From: Dryas octopetala
Lineage: Eukaryota > Streptophyta > Magnoliopsida > Rosales > Rosaceae
Assembly (NCBI GenBank): GCA_963921425.1
Contig: OY992835.1
Location: forward strand, 1,798,001-1,862,000
Direction of reading: 5' to 3'
Length of the DNA: 64,000 bases
Shown: one piece after another, positions 37,080 to 49,860 of the stretch
Layout: each line of letters opens with the position of its first letter
Numbering within the stretch: position 1 is the first letter of the stretch
Made by a program: the position numbers and the translations under genes
Notes under the pieces: generated by a model
What the model saw: only the letters and a program-made list of their open reading frames with translations
What the model was told of the DNA's origin: nothing
Database searches by the model: none

Positions 37080-40000
37080 GTCTGGCTGACAGTGCTACTA
37101 CGCACACCATACTCCAAGATCGAAAGTATTTTTCAAACTTATTGTCTTCTCATATCTCTGTGACAACCATATCAGGTTAATCCAACCTGATAGAGAGCCA
37201 TGGCAAAGCCCACTTTATGTTATCCAATAGTACTGAATTTACTATTAATGAAGCCTTATATTCTCCATGTTCCAGAAGAACGTTATTGAGTTTTAAGGAT
37301 ATTCGAGCCAACGGTTATTACTTTGAAACCATTGAGGAAAATGGAGTGGAATATCTTTGCATAACCTCCAATTAGTACGGCTATAAGCGTACATTGAAAA
37401 AATTGAAATGTCTCTCGAGTGGTCTCTACATGACCACCATATGATCGATTGAGGCAAATTACATAGTTAGCCAGAAGTTAACTAATTCGAGCAGTTTATT
37501 GCTATGGCATGACCGGTTGGGACACCCAGGTCAAAGTATGATGTGCCGTATCCTCAATTCATAACATGGGCATCCCCTTACTAATAAGAATCTTGTGTTT
37601 AGTGACACACTATGCCAAGCTTGCTCGCTAGGAAAGTTGAATACTAGACCATCTATATGCAAAGACTAGTAAAGACTCCACCCTTTTTCTGGACCTATCC
37701 AACCACCATGTGGACCATTTAAATATTTTATGATTTTGGTTGATACATCGACCAGGTGGTCACATGTTACACTATTGTTCACAGGAAACGCTGCTTTTGC
37801 TAAACTCCTTGCCCATATCATTAAATTGAGAGCTCACCGCCTAGATTATTTCATAAAGTCCATAAGACTTGATAATGGCAGAGAGTTTACATAGAAAACT
37901 TTCGATGATTATTGCATGTCCCTTGGGATTGATGTTGAACATCCAGTTCCCCATGTTCACACTCAGAATGGTCTCGCAGAAGCGTTCATTAAAAGATTAC
38001 AAATGATCGCACGAACCTTAGTCATGCGCACCAAGCTTCCAATTTCTGTGTGAGGCTATGCAATCTTGCATGCAGCCATGTTGATTCAGTTGAGGCCCAT
38101 TGCTACCCAACCTTACTCTACGTTACAGCTAGTGACTGGGTACGAACTTGACGTTTTGCACTTACGCGTATTTGGGTGTGTAGTTTATGTGCCAGTTGCA
38201 CCGCCACAACGTATCAAAATGGGTCATCAACGAAGGATGGGTATATATGTCGATTATGAATCATCATCCATTATATGCTTTTTAGAGCCCTTGACATGCA
38301 ATCTCTTTACCGCAAGACTTGCGGATCGTTACTTTGATGAGACAGTTTTCTCGCCGGTAGGGGGTGATAAGAACGTCACCATTCCTGATGAACGACGCGA
38401 ATTGATGTGAAATGTCCCCACTATGTCTCATCTCGATCCCCGAACTGCACAATGTAATAGCGAGTGCGGAGAATTCTAAATCTACAGAGTGGAGCCCATA
38501 ATATGCCAGACGCTTTTTCTAATCTAGCTAAAGTGACGAGATCACATATACCTGCTGCAAACGTGCCTGCAAGGATATCTGCCCTCGTACAACGTGTCAT
38601 CCCAGATGGACAAGGTGCGGCCATAGTGGCTAACCAATCATATGTCACTGCCCAGAAGCGAGGTAGACCACTAGGTTTGAAGGATTCTTATCCCCGAAAG
38701 AGGGTAAATTTGGTACAAACGAGTCCTTTTGACATCGCGATCTCAACCGATCCATCTCACAAGATAGTTTCGGATTATGGGTCTGTCCTAGAAAAGACGA
38801 AGTTGTGGGACACTCCAACATTTGAACCCACTCCCGAGAACAGAGAAATCTTGATAATTACACATGCTTAAGTGATCTCTGGAATCGAAACGAGATTATC
38901 ATCGATGATGTATTTGTATTCGCGGTAGCTACCGAAATCATAACTAGCGATGACATCGAACCTCGCTCCGTTCATGAATGTCAACGTAGAGATGACTGGC
39001 CAAAATGGAAAGAAGTAATCCATGTCAAATTAAATTCCTTGACAAAGAGAAAAGTGTTTTAGCCTGTCGTTCCTACACCTTCCTATGTTAAACTTGTAGG
39101 ATTTAAATTGGTATTTGTAAAGAAGCGTAATGAGAAAAACGAGATTGTGAGATGCAAGGCTCGTCTAGTGGCGCAAGGATTTTCTCAACGCCCTGTGATT
39201 GATTACGAGGAAACGTATTCTCCGGTAATGGACGTCGTAACGTTTCGCTACCTTATCAGTTTGGTAGTTTCCGAAAAACTGAGTATGTAGCTCATGGATG
39301 TGGTCACTGCTTATCTCTATGGGGATCTTGATACAGATATATATATATATGAAAGTTTCCGAAGGACTTAAGATACCCGATGCAGATAGTTCTAAACCAC
39401 GGAACACGCTCTTCATTTGTTTGAGGCACTCACTTTATGGATTGAAACAATCCGGATGGATATGGTATAACCGTCTAAGTGAATATTTGATCGGGATGAG
39501 ATATGTGAATAATGATCTAAGTAAATATTTGATCGAGATGAGATATGTGAATAATGATCAATGCCCTTATGTGTTTATTAAGAAAACAAGTTTCGGGTTT
39601 GCTATTGTGGCTATTTATGTCAATGACATGAATTTAATTGATACTCCTGAAGAGATCAAGGAAACCGCTAAGCACCTGAAGTTAGAATTTGAGATGAAAG
39701 ATCTTGGGAGAACAAATTTTTGTCCCGGCCTAGAGCTCGAGCACCGTGCAGATGGAATTCTGGTCCATCAATCGAATTACATCCAGAAGATGTTAAGACA
39801 CTTTAATGAGGATAAAGCAAAGCCTTCGAAAACGCCCATGATCGTTCGTAGTCTAGATCCTAAGAAGAATCTGTTTCGTCCCACAGGTGATAACGAAGAG
39901 GTATTGGCACCAGAAGTCTCATACCTAAGTGCAATAGGCACATTATTGTATTTGGCTCAATGTATTAGACCAGATATCTCATTCGCTGTGAACTTTCTAG

Positions 40001-40660
40001 CTAGATATAGCTCTGCACCAACACGCCGCCACTAGAATGACATAAAAGAGAATTTTCGCTACCTTAGAAGTACAACGAATATGGGCTTATTCTATTCCTA
40101 TGCATCAAGGAATGGGTCGAACCCCCTCAATCCTCGAAACGATGCCTGTCTTATTGGATATGCTGACGCAGGTTATCTATCAGACCCGCACAAGGCGCGT
40201 TCCCAAACTAGTTATGTTTTTACCATTGGGAATACATCAATATCTTGGAGGTCTACAAAACAGATCTTTGTTGCTACCTCTTCGAATCATGTTGAGATTC
40301 TAGCCATTCATGAGGCATTTCGTGAATGTATATGGCTAAGAGCAGTTTCTAAGCATGTTCGAAGTACTTGTGGGTTGCATTCCACCACTGATGAACCCGA
40401 CGATTCTCTAAGAGGATAATGCCGCTTGCATCGAGCAGATGAAGACGAGTTTCATCAAAGAAGACAACACCAAGCATATTGCACCAAAGTTCTTCTTCAA
40501 TCAACAGCAACAAGAGCATCAGATGATTGAAGTCAAGCAGATCCGATCTCAAGACAACCTTGCATACCTCTTCACCAAGTCACTGCCAAAGTTCACATTC
40601 TTGAAGCATGTTCGAGGTATTGGTTTGCGTGGATTGTCTAATTTACCTAGTATATAGTCT
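37080..40660 (+). pseudogene. Copia pol (protease-integrase-RT-RNase H), degenerate
   Basis: Protease motif DSATTHTIL near 37090. Pre-integrase zinc-binding LWHDRLGHPG...CQAC near 37500-37620. Integrase core with ILVDTST, RLDNGREF and a later GLAEAF, supplying the D, D and E positions (37730-37990). Reverse transcriptase from about 39105 with KARLVAQGFSQ and YSPVMD. The catalytic box reads YVND instead of YVDD near 39615. RNase H begins YADAGYLSD near 40156. Domain order PR-IN-RT-RH is Copia. Several in-frame stops and frame changes are present, and a repeated segment encodes EYLIGMRYVNND/KYLIEMRYVNND in tandem. The copy cannot make an active polyprotein. Confidence 0.93.
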
Positions 40661-40734
40661 TTAGGGGGAGTTGACAAGGAGGAGTATCCTGAGGCATACT
40701 CACTTGACCATTGTGTACTCTTTTGTCCTCCGTC

Positions 40735-41090
40735 CAGGGGTATTTTATCCCACTGAGTTTTGTTACTTGTCAAGGTTTTAATGAGGCACATCTTGGCATA
40801 GTCACCCTACTCATATTGCATCCTGAAGATGTCTTGATTTGATATATATATACATATGCATTTGCTCATCTTTTTCCTACGACCACAGGTTTGTCCCATT
40901 GGGTTTACTGGGCAAGGTTTTGGTGTAGCAACTCTAATGCACCCCGCTGGCAAAGACATACTATCTGCTTATGATCCAGATGAGATGACTTCACCTACTT
41001 CCGAGGTTCTGATGCGACTACTCCACACTCACGCGCGTTGTACTCTTTTTTCCTTCAACCAAGGGTGTTTTGTTCCAACGAGGCAATTTA
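40735..41090 (+). repeat. Three 3'-end units of the Copia element
   Basis: Degenerate units with tttatcccactgagttttg...gtcaaggttttaatgaggca (about 40742), tttgtcccattgggtttact...gcaaggttttggtg (about 40890) and a third at about 41040-41090 (accaagggtgttttgttcca...gaggca). They lie between pol and the purine tract, in the same place as the triple unit of the element at 29443-34656. Confidence 0.7.
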
Positions 41091-42592
41091 AAAACGCATA
41101 GCAGAGACAACACTAATGACATGAAATATCCAAGGGAGAGTGTTGTAAATACTTTATTAGTGTGGCTATTCCTGTAAATAGTTGGAGGGGCATACTTGTA
41201 ATTGTACTAAACTCTAGTAAATCCTACCTCTATATAAGGATAGTTATCTGATGAATGAAAACACAAATCATATTTTTCTCTGCCTCAAACCCTACTTTCA
41301 TATACTTTTACAACATAATCCTTTTTTTTCACTCGCCTATGTCCCTAATTAATACCCTTTTAGTATAAACATTGTTTTAACCCATTTTCTTCCTCTATAT
41401 TTTCTTTCTTCCATAAACCATAAACTCTATTCACCCACCAAATTTTGAAACCATATACAACATCATACATACTCCTAGATTAGATAGGAAGAGAGTGAGA
41501 AAGGAGAGGGCAGAGTTAAATCAACCCATAAATTGTAACTTTGTAATGTGCCCAAGAACTTTTATGTTAGGATGAGATTTTGAATAAGAGAATAAATTAA
41601 ACAAAATAATTAAGAAAACAAGGGGGATTTGGGAGTATGAATGATGGAGACAAAATCAAATATTAGAAACAATATTTTAGAGTCAGATTGTGAATAAATC
41701 TTTGCAGAAGAAAAAAAAAAGATTTTTCATGAATCCAAAGTGGTTTTCCTTGTATATTAAAGTGTGGAAGATGAAATGAGATTATGTAGGTGTAGAGAAG
41801 TAGGTGGGTAGAGTATATTTTTGTTTATGTAAGTCTTTGGAGGTCATTTAACAAAAATTAAACAAATGATTAATATTTTTATGAAGTGGTGGGTGGGAAA
41901 ATAAGACATAAGGGTGAGAATAGTGGCAGTCTAAAAGTAATAAAATTATAGCACTTTAATTTAAAAACGCTGTAAGCTATTTTAAGACCCACAAAGTCCT
42001 TATGCACGTATCTGGAAGCCCAATATTTTGTTTACGCGGGTTATTTCTCTCCCACTTGATTGTGATCACAAATTTGGGAAGCATGTATATCCCTTCAATT
42101 TCCAAAATGAGACATTGATCGGTGGTGGAAAGCTAGATTCAAGAATTCCTATAAGTACGTACTACAACTGTACAACAATCTATTAATTTGTTCTTTGTGC
42201 TTCTATACTTTTAAATATGATGCCACCAAAAGTAGTTGACCAACTTTCTATACTATAGTCTAGTTGACAGCCATGGCTAGTAAAAAAGATGACTTTCATA
42301 TATATATATATATATTGTAATTTACTCGAGATATTAAATTGAGAATAGAAGGTTTTATCATCAAAACACATTAGCTTATGGATGCATCCATGTTTGCATC
42401 ATATATTCTTGCATTCACTGTGTATGAAGATACTTGCTTTTTTAGGTTATTTCCATATTCTTTTATTATTTCATACTCAAAATTTAGTTTATCAAGGCTA
42501 TTAATTATTTTTCCAACATCTTGTGATAATATATATATATATATATGAAATTAGAAATTCTACACCTGTAAGTTTATTTTTGGTAATAATTC

Positions 42593-43301
42593 TAGGGCTG
42601 GGTCAGTAACCGAACCGTCACCCCACGGTATGGTCAACTTCGCAACCACCGCCACTACTGACAGCTTCAGATGCGATTGTTGTCTGGTCAATGTGATCGG
42701 TTTCGATGGCTGGTGTCACACCAGCCAAGCAGCCCAAGCTTGCCTCACTGGAGCCTCCATGCACTGCCAAGCCACCAGCCTCGCCGTCGCACCAGCAACA
42801 CCACTGCGTCTCTGCCTACTTTAAAATGGAGTAATATTTCGTTATATTTTATGGCAATAAAACTATTGGTACATATATAGTGATGGACCAATAGTATAGA
42901 TCCTACAATCAAGCTATTTCTCTAATTACACGTCTAATGAATCTGTACACGTCTAATGTCCAACTACACTGCCTCTAGAATAGGAAAGAAGATCACAAAG
43001 ATATTTACAATCAAGAGTTGACTATCAACCCAATATCTCAACATGTTTGCCCTCTAGTTTCTACAACCAGAGACCAGCAACATAGAAGAAGAAGAAGAAG
43101 AGGAAGGTTTTTGCAACTAGAGACCAGTAACACAGAAGCAAGAGAAGGAGGGTGTCGATCGGTGTCAGCATACCGACAGTTCAGCCTTTTCAAGCCGCCA
43201 CCACCTACCAGCGCCATCGGATTGGTTGGCCAATCGACACTGACTCGTCGGTCAAGCGTCGGTGGCGGTTGCGGTTGATCAGCAATTCCGATCCAGCCCT
43301 A
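42593..43301. mobile_element. Non-autonomous hAT-type element (709 bp)
   Basis: Tips tagggctgggtcagtaaccg and, on the opposite strand at the right end, tagggctggatcggaattgc. Flanked by the 8-bp duplication aataattc (42585-42592, 43302-43309). The interior has a GC-rich block with frames but no transposase, and an AAG-rich run near 43085-43103. The 8-bp TSD and tips fit hAT. It is inserted in the remnant CACTA-type sequence. Confidence 0.88.
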
Positions 43302-44406
43302 AATAATTCTGCACATGTAAGTTATGGAAATAGTTGGTTGATGACATCATAACAACTTAATTATCTAATGAAACCTATTAATTGTTGACTAATTTGCTTC
43401 AAACCAACTTGAACATATGAAATATTTTAATGTTTCACATTTACTCTGTCTAAATTGCTATGGGTGATGGAGTTTGTGAGTTGGACTTTAAAGATTCCAA
43501 CCAACGTCCTAAATAAATTGTTATTTTATTTTTGGCAGTTTGGGGGCACTTGGATATTGGATGTTTTCTTGTTGGCCATTTGGAAACTCTTGGATATTGG
43601 ATGGTTTCTTTTTTACATTTTGGAGAAACTTGGCTATTAATTGGATGCTTTATTTTGAGGAGAGTTAATAGGTTACTCTCATATCCTGAAGGCTAGACTT
43701 GTTTTTGTTGCTATAGAACCGACATATTATTATTTTTTAAAGGCCAATTTGAAACTATTATGCTTATGCAGCCTTAAGTTTAGTATTTGGAATAACTTCT
43801 ACTTTGAAACTATTGTACCTTTTATTTGATCATTTGAAACTATTGTATTTCAAGACCAATTTAATGATGTGTTTTAGTTCCAATTATTTCTTTTAATTTA
43901 CATACCTGATAACACACAATTTTCATACTAAATGCTATAAAAAATTTCTAGTAGCAATTTGAAAAGCCTAAAAAATTAATTATCGAGGCACCAAAATATG
44001 TCATCAATAACTACTATAACATTCACTAAATGCTTTGAAAAATAACGATAGCAATTTAAAACGCTATAGTAATAATTATAATAGCATTTGTGAAACGCTA
44101 TGAAAGATCCATACATATTATAGCATTCTAAAACGCTATTATACACCACAATAATGGCATTTCAAAAATGATATAGTATTTGGAACGCTATTATATCTAT
44201 TTGATCTATTATAGCGTCGGCTATGATAGCGTTTTGGCTAACGCTATAAAAGTGCTTTTATAGCATTTTTTGAGTGCTATAATTGACATTATGGTCTAGT
44301 GATGGCCTGCAAAAAATGGTTGCACAATCTGTCAGCTAGATCAACTAGTAATAGAGGGAAAACTTGCGTGGCCATTGGAATAGAAAAATTTGACAACCAC
44401 TTGATG

Positions 44407-47400
44407 TTATCCACAAACTGGTACCATAGGCTCCATTGGTGAGGAGATATCCCTATCACACATTTCAGAAGTAATCTGCACAACTCCTTCATCCTGCATT
44501 CATGTTTTCAAATATGCATATAAATTATAGATACAAATTACTGAACATTTTTTTTATACATGCTACTTTTAATTTTTAATAAAGTACTAGCAACACTCTA
44601 CCTTTGCAATATTTCTGAAGTATGTTGTTGTATAATTTCCGGTAGGGAACAAAACTTCAATCATATCTGCTAAGACCAACTGTGGCTGGGAAACTGCTCC
44701 ATTATACCAATCTTCACATGCAAAATTTGCAGAGAGATGCCAATTATACAAAATTTGCATAATTGTCTTAAGTATACAAATAACCAATTAAAATGTAAAG
44801 CACACAGTAAAAAATACTGTCTCCTTAATAACATCAGTGAGAAAAACTACCACAAAACTAAATACAATGTATTTAAAGTGAATTTAATATGACTTACAAT
44901 GTAATATTATAAATTTCAAATGAAAAGTCCCTCATTTAAAATACTGTCTCCTTAATAACATTAGTGAGAATTACCACAATACTAAATACAATGTATTTAA
45001 AGTAAATTTAATATGACTTACAATGTAATATTATAAATTTCAAATGAATAGTCCCTCATTTAAATCCACATGCACATATAGACTTGCAAAATATAGATGC
45101 ATAAAAATATAATACTACTTACCAAGAGTAGTTGAGTTTTGAATTCTTTTATCGTATCTCCACAAGCTTTGGTTAGTCAGGAAAACAAAACAAGAATGAT
45201 CTTCCACATTTATATTTTGGAGAAACATTGATGAATTGTAAACAACTGGATCTGAACAATATGTTTCGTCAATGACCACATCCACTGTCTACATACATCA
45301 ACAAACAAACTCATCGATCATCAGATAAAATATAAAAAACATATATGGGTAAGGTTTTCTTGCCAGCCATACTGAATTTAGACGAACCACACATTCAATA
45401 AAGAATTGATTAACTTAGTTAATGACTCAGATTCATAGTCCGATAAGAAAACATCTCTGATTCATATAAAATATATCTCATAATTATCGTTGGTTTCGTT
45501 AACTCACACATAGGATGGCATGCAATTCATCCAAATCATCAGGAATAGAGACGTTATAGGTATTCTTGTTGATAGAACCATCCACATTCTCACCACCTGC
45601 ATCTTCTACATACTGCATGCATGTTTCAAAGTTTAATGAATGCCAGCTAAAATTGAAACTGGCAAAAGAAATTGTCATGTTATATATGGTAAAGGATGCC
45701 AAAAAATTGCACATGCATTAAAGGGTTCATTAATGATGACAAGACTCATCAGAAGTAACTTGGTTACAACAAACAAAAGTATATTTTATTCCACAAAGAA
45801 GAACACATAAAGCAAATATGGTAATTGGACAAGTGTGGGACCCATGTGAATATAAGTCATCGACAGCTTATCTGGTGCATATAAGCATGGGATACACCTA
45901 CATTGCGCCTTCGGGAATGACCGGTGGCTACCTAGTGGCCAATGACAAAATGCCACTCCAACCCGGTGACCATTATCTTCAATGACCACTGTGCTTCCCG
46001 GTGGCAAATGGCCCTTATTGTTGTAGTGCATGTCATGTCATGTGTCACGTTAGTTTGTAACCAAAAATAAAGGCAAGTTCTAGGGAGAGGCAAGGGAGGC
46101 AACCGCCTTGAGCCCCCACATGTTTAGGGCCCTAAATTTTATAAATCCCCTACATATTGTGTTAGGACCAAATAATGTAAAAAAAAAAAATCATGTGAAT
46201 GAATATGGAGCTCGAAATCTCAGGACTGGCCCTACCAAAAATTAAGATAATAATCATTAGACATGGATCCTCTCCTAACATAAATGATGACAGAAGAATT
46301 TCGACCAATTAAAACTGATATCTAGTACATACCTTCAACTTGAATGTTTCCTTTGTAAAAGTCCATATACCCTGCAAATTAAAAGGAAATCTACTTAGTT
46401 TATTACCACGGCTTAATTGCTGACTGTTCCCATAAACATATTTACTCTTTTTCGTTACTTAAATCAATCCAAAATTAATTAAGTAAAGATTAATTAGATG
46501 AGTTGATGTAACTCAACAAGACCAAGAGAATGTTTTGATCATGTCCATGAGTCGGGCTCCAGTACCATTCGAGCCTAACTCATGGACATGATCAAAACAT
46601 GACAATATGTTTACTTAGAAGTGATAACATCTACAACATTATAAATTATGCAAATTATCACGCTAAACTTTTCCTTCCCATAGAATTACAAAGGCTTTTA
46701 ATGGTTTTCAAAATAAAAAGAAAACTTTATAATTGATGCATATATGATTTTTTATTTTTTTTTGCGTATGTGCATATCAGTGTCTAGAAGTTTGTCCACG
46801 AACATTATCATACTGCATCCATGCTACAGTTGGTTTGAAGGATGTCCTGCCTGTTGCAAGTTTGGTCAAACATTGATAACTCTCTGCAACCTGCATAATG
46901 ATAAATTAATCGTTAGTACAACATAAAAATAATATAAATTTCTATTATAACTTTAAGTACACAAAATATTCTTTTGACAGTCCAAATGTTGATATGAACC
47001 ATTGGTCAAATCAATTTTAGTTTCACTGTATGATTTAAATTAACAGTCTTGCAATTTAACATATCAGATATATGAAAAGAGAGCACAATTGAATTACTAG
47101 CAAACTAGACAACCCCAAATATGTGTAGTATATGCGAAAGTGACTTGTTTTCATTGCAATATTTTGTTTTTCTAAGAAAATATAGTTATAATAAAATTTA
47201 AAATAAATAGATTTGAAAGTAGTCATAAGTCATGGGTGGGAGATAGTTTTTACCCAGTAAAACACACACTGAAAAAAATATATATTATTATATATATGTT
47301 TCCACAAGAAAAATAATGAAATTTCAAATGAAACAAGCTAAAATTTCAAATTAATTTTTTCTCTTATAAATAAGTATAGATGAGTAGGATATTTTGAATG

Positions 47401-49829
47401 GGCATTTTTTATGAATAAGAGTTTTTCATGGACTATTTTAGTTAGCAGAAAGTATCTTGACCATTTTATTTTGATCACCTGTTAAAGTCTATTGATGAAT
47501 CACAAAAAACATGCAAGGTAAATGACTTACTAGTCTAGTGGGGATATGAAGAACAGAATGGGGGATTTGAGAGAAGAAAAGATATATTCTAATTGTGTAG
47601 ACTGTAGCATACACTAGTTTCTTAACTCTTTTTTTTTTTTTTTTTTATGTTAAAATAAATAAGTTGTCATACTTACTGCATTGTAAACTTGATTTGCTCT
47701 GCTTTCAACGTTTGCAAACACTCCCAAGAACTTAATCCACTCTGCTCTCTACCAAAATATATAAATCAGATATTGTATTTAAGCATAAAATAAACAATAG
47801 GTAGCCAAAGTCATTACCAAGATATTAATCCTTACAGCAAGATAATTAAAACAAACCAAATACCATGGTATTTTATATATATCATGTGCTTACCTGCAAA
47901 GGGCTATCCTCTCCATAAGGAGCAAAAGAGGCAAAATTGCAAGCTTGTGGTTGGTCAATGTTGGTAATGAAATGTGCTGCAAAATTTGCTATCTGTTGTG
48001 GCTCACTTTTGTTAATCACATCAACTTCTCCAGCTTCATATAATTTCAATAGGCATTGAGAAGCCACAGAATCTGATGTAATGCCCTTCAAGCTCCCTAA
48101 TAAGCCCAGTAGCTGCGCACAACAAATTTGATATTTGTTCAGGAAGACAAAGCAAAGAAAATTAATCCAAAATCCCTATATATGACTGAAGGCTTAGTTC
48201 ATAAATTCAATTCATTCAGTTGTATATTTTATGCCATATATACCCATGGATGAATATATTAGTGTTAACAGAAATCCAAGCGGTCTGGATTTGCGAAAAT
48301 ATTGACGAATAATTGATGTTGGTAACCATCAATAAAAATGATGAATATTTGATTTAAACATGACGAATTAAAATGAAACTTTACAAAATACTAAATCAAT
48401 CATCAATGCGATATATGTATATATATATTAAACTAATAAAATAATTTTAAACTTTTTTGGTTAAACACTGAGGGAAAGGGAGACTCAAACTTGGGACGTT
48501 GGTTATATGGATATTCTTAACCAGTAGAGTTACAAGCCCTCACATTAAACTAATAAACTTCAATTTATTCATTGGCAGTACATTTCTCATTCTTTTACAC
48601 TAATGCCAGAAAGAAAGTACTACTAGAGAATTTAAAAGTAAATGAGTCCATCTGGATGCATACAATATTTGTACCAAATTGTGTACTTTGGAGCGAACAC
48701 GAGTATTTCTCCCATGAATAGCTCCATCAGATAAGTCATGTATGGAATCTTAAAGTCTCCGCAATTCCCTCAACAAATGCTGAATAAGTGAAGTCTCACC
48801 AAACTTCTTCAGACGTAACTCAACTGATACCAATTTCGAACTCTTCAGCATGAGCAACTATTCATAGGCCAGGGTTTCCCATATATCATCAATGTGATCT
48901 GGCTTAACCTATTGGAACCAGGGTTAGCTGCAATGTCAAGAAGGTCTAGGTGGTCATTTTCTACAACCTCATCTTAAAGGGCCTCAATATCTTGTAGCTT
49001 CAGTTTTATATTATAATATCAGAAAAAATAATTTTTTTCAGCCTATTATACACACAGACCAAATTCCTCAAGGTTGGAGCATCATCCTTATATATGTGCA
49101 ACTATTCAGCTGCACATGGACCAGATGCGAGGTGACAAGTCAAAAAATTGAGATCCCAGAATCCCGGAGGATTAACAGAAGGTCGTAGTTTGAACCAACA
49201 TTAAATTAAAAAATATATATATATAAAATAAAACAGGAAACCAACGGAGGACCAAAGGAGGATTATCCTTGGCTGATCAAAAGAGGATTATTGGCTCAAA
49301 AGATCACCAGATCCTAAATTTTACTATTAATAGACCTCCATGGTCCTTTCCACATTGTTCATTCAAGCCACTCAATGCATTCATATACTTAGCATGAGTA
49401 AGAGAGTTTTCTAGGTTGGTAGATAATTCTTACTATCAGAATTTCTATACCACACTTCCCAGTGCACACATTGCTCTAGGAAACCTTGTTAGAAAAATCA
49501 TTCGACCTAAACAGTTTGTGAACTTGTGAATGAGGAAAACCTAAGCCGTGAACTAAGGTGTTGAGGGGTCAACTGGTGTGGCTAACTCTTGAAGACGGTG
49601 GATTTGGGGTACGTGCAGAGAAACATTGGAGCATACAAGCATTGTTTAGTTTTTCCTTTATGTGTCATGTGGTTTTTTTCCTGGTTTTTTCCTGTCAGGG
49701 TTTTTCCACGTAGATGTTCTGTTATGGATAAAACGATTGCTTGATTTGTGGGATTAAACAAACTAGCTTGATATATGGTCTTGGGTTTTTTTCCCGTCAG
49801 GATTTTCCACGTACATGTTATGTTGATTT

Positions 49830-49860
<31 letters not shown>

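Larger units (their letters stand above)
34801..41315 (+). mobile_element. Copia LTR retrotransposon, decayed, 5' LTR truncated
   Basis: 3' LTR 41141-41315 (tgttgtaaatac...tttacaaca), preceded by a purine tract (aatatccaagggagag). The 5' LTR is only the last 107 bp (34801-34907), matching 41208-41315 and including the TATA-like tatataagg. PBS-like cgttataagcacgaaaag follows the 5' LTR. The pentamer taatc lies directly outside both ends (34796-34800, 41316-41320), though the 5' LTR lacks about 67 bp. The internal region encodes gag, protease, integrase, RT and RNase H in Copia order, all with stops. The element sits inside a MITE. Confidence 0.9.
34716..41931. mobile_element. Mutator-type MITE split by a Copia insertion
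   Basis: TIRs of about 45 bp: left gagtgctactattcccaccc at 34716, right end at 41931 reading gactgccactattctcaccc on the opposite strand. Both continue to a ttatttt-ccaccc block. It is flanked by the 9-bp duplication taaaagtaa (34707-34715, 41932-41940), the TSD length of Mutator-like elements. Without the Copia element at 34801-41315 it would be about 0.7 kb, with no coding capacity. Confidence 0.88.
29426..44301. mobile_element. CACTA-type element hosting nested insertions
   Basis: Left tip cactacaacaaaaag at 29426; right tip ends ...ggtctagtg at 44301, that is cactagaccataatg on the other strand. The two ends align over about 30 bp including agcact. Both are flanked by atg (29423-29425 and 44302-44304), fitting the 3-bp TSD of CACTA elements. 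The right subterminal region carries seven or more aacgctat/atagcgtt words (44060-44255), as in CACTA subterminal arrays. Related words (ttatagca, aacgctgtaagc) occur at 34673 and 41966. Removing the nested elements leaves about 1.7 kb without a transposase, so it was non-autonomous. The TIR match is imperfect beyond CACTA, so two different CACTA ends brought together by chance remain possible. Confidence 0.65.

Noticed and set aside
42630-43278. Frames rich in Ala/Ser/Arg in the 709-bp hAT element
   Set aside because: GC-rich non-autonomous transposon sequence, with no transposase motif and no conserved domain.
45786-46031. 81-residue - strand frame in intron 7
   Set aside because: It starts within a CACTA-like tip and has no recognised domain; the neighbouring exons are explained without it.
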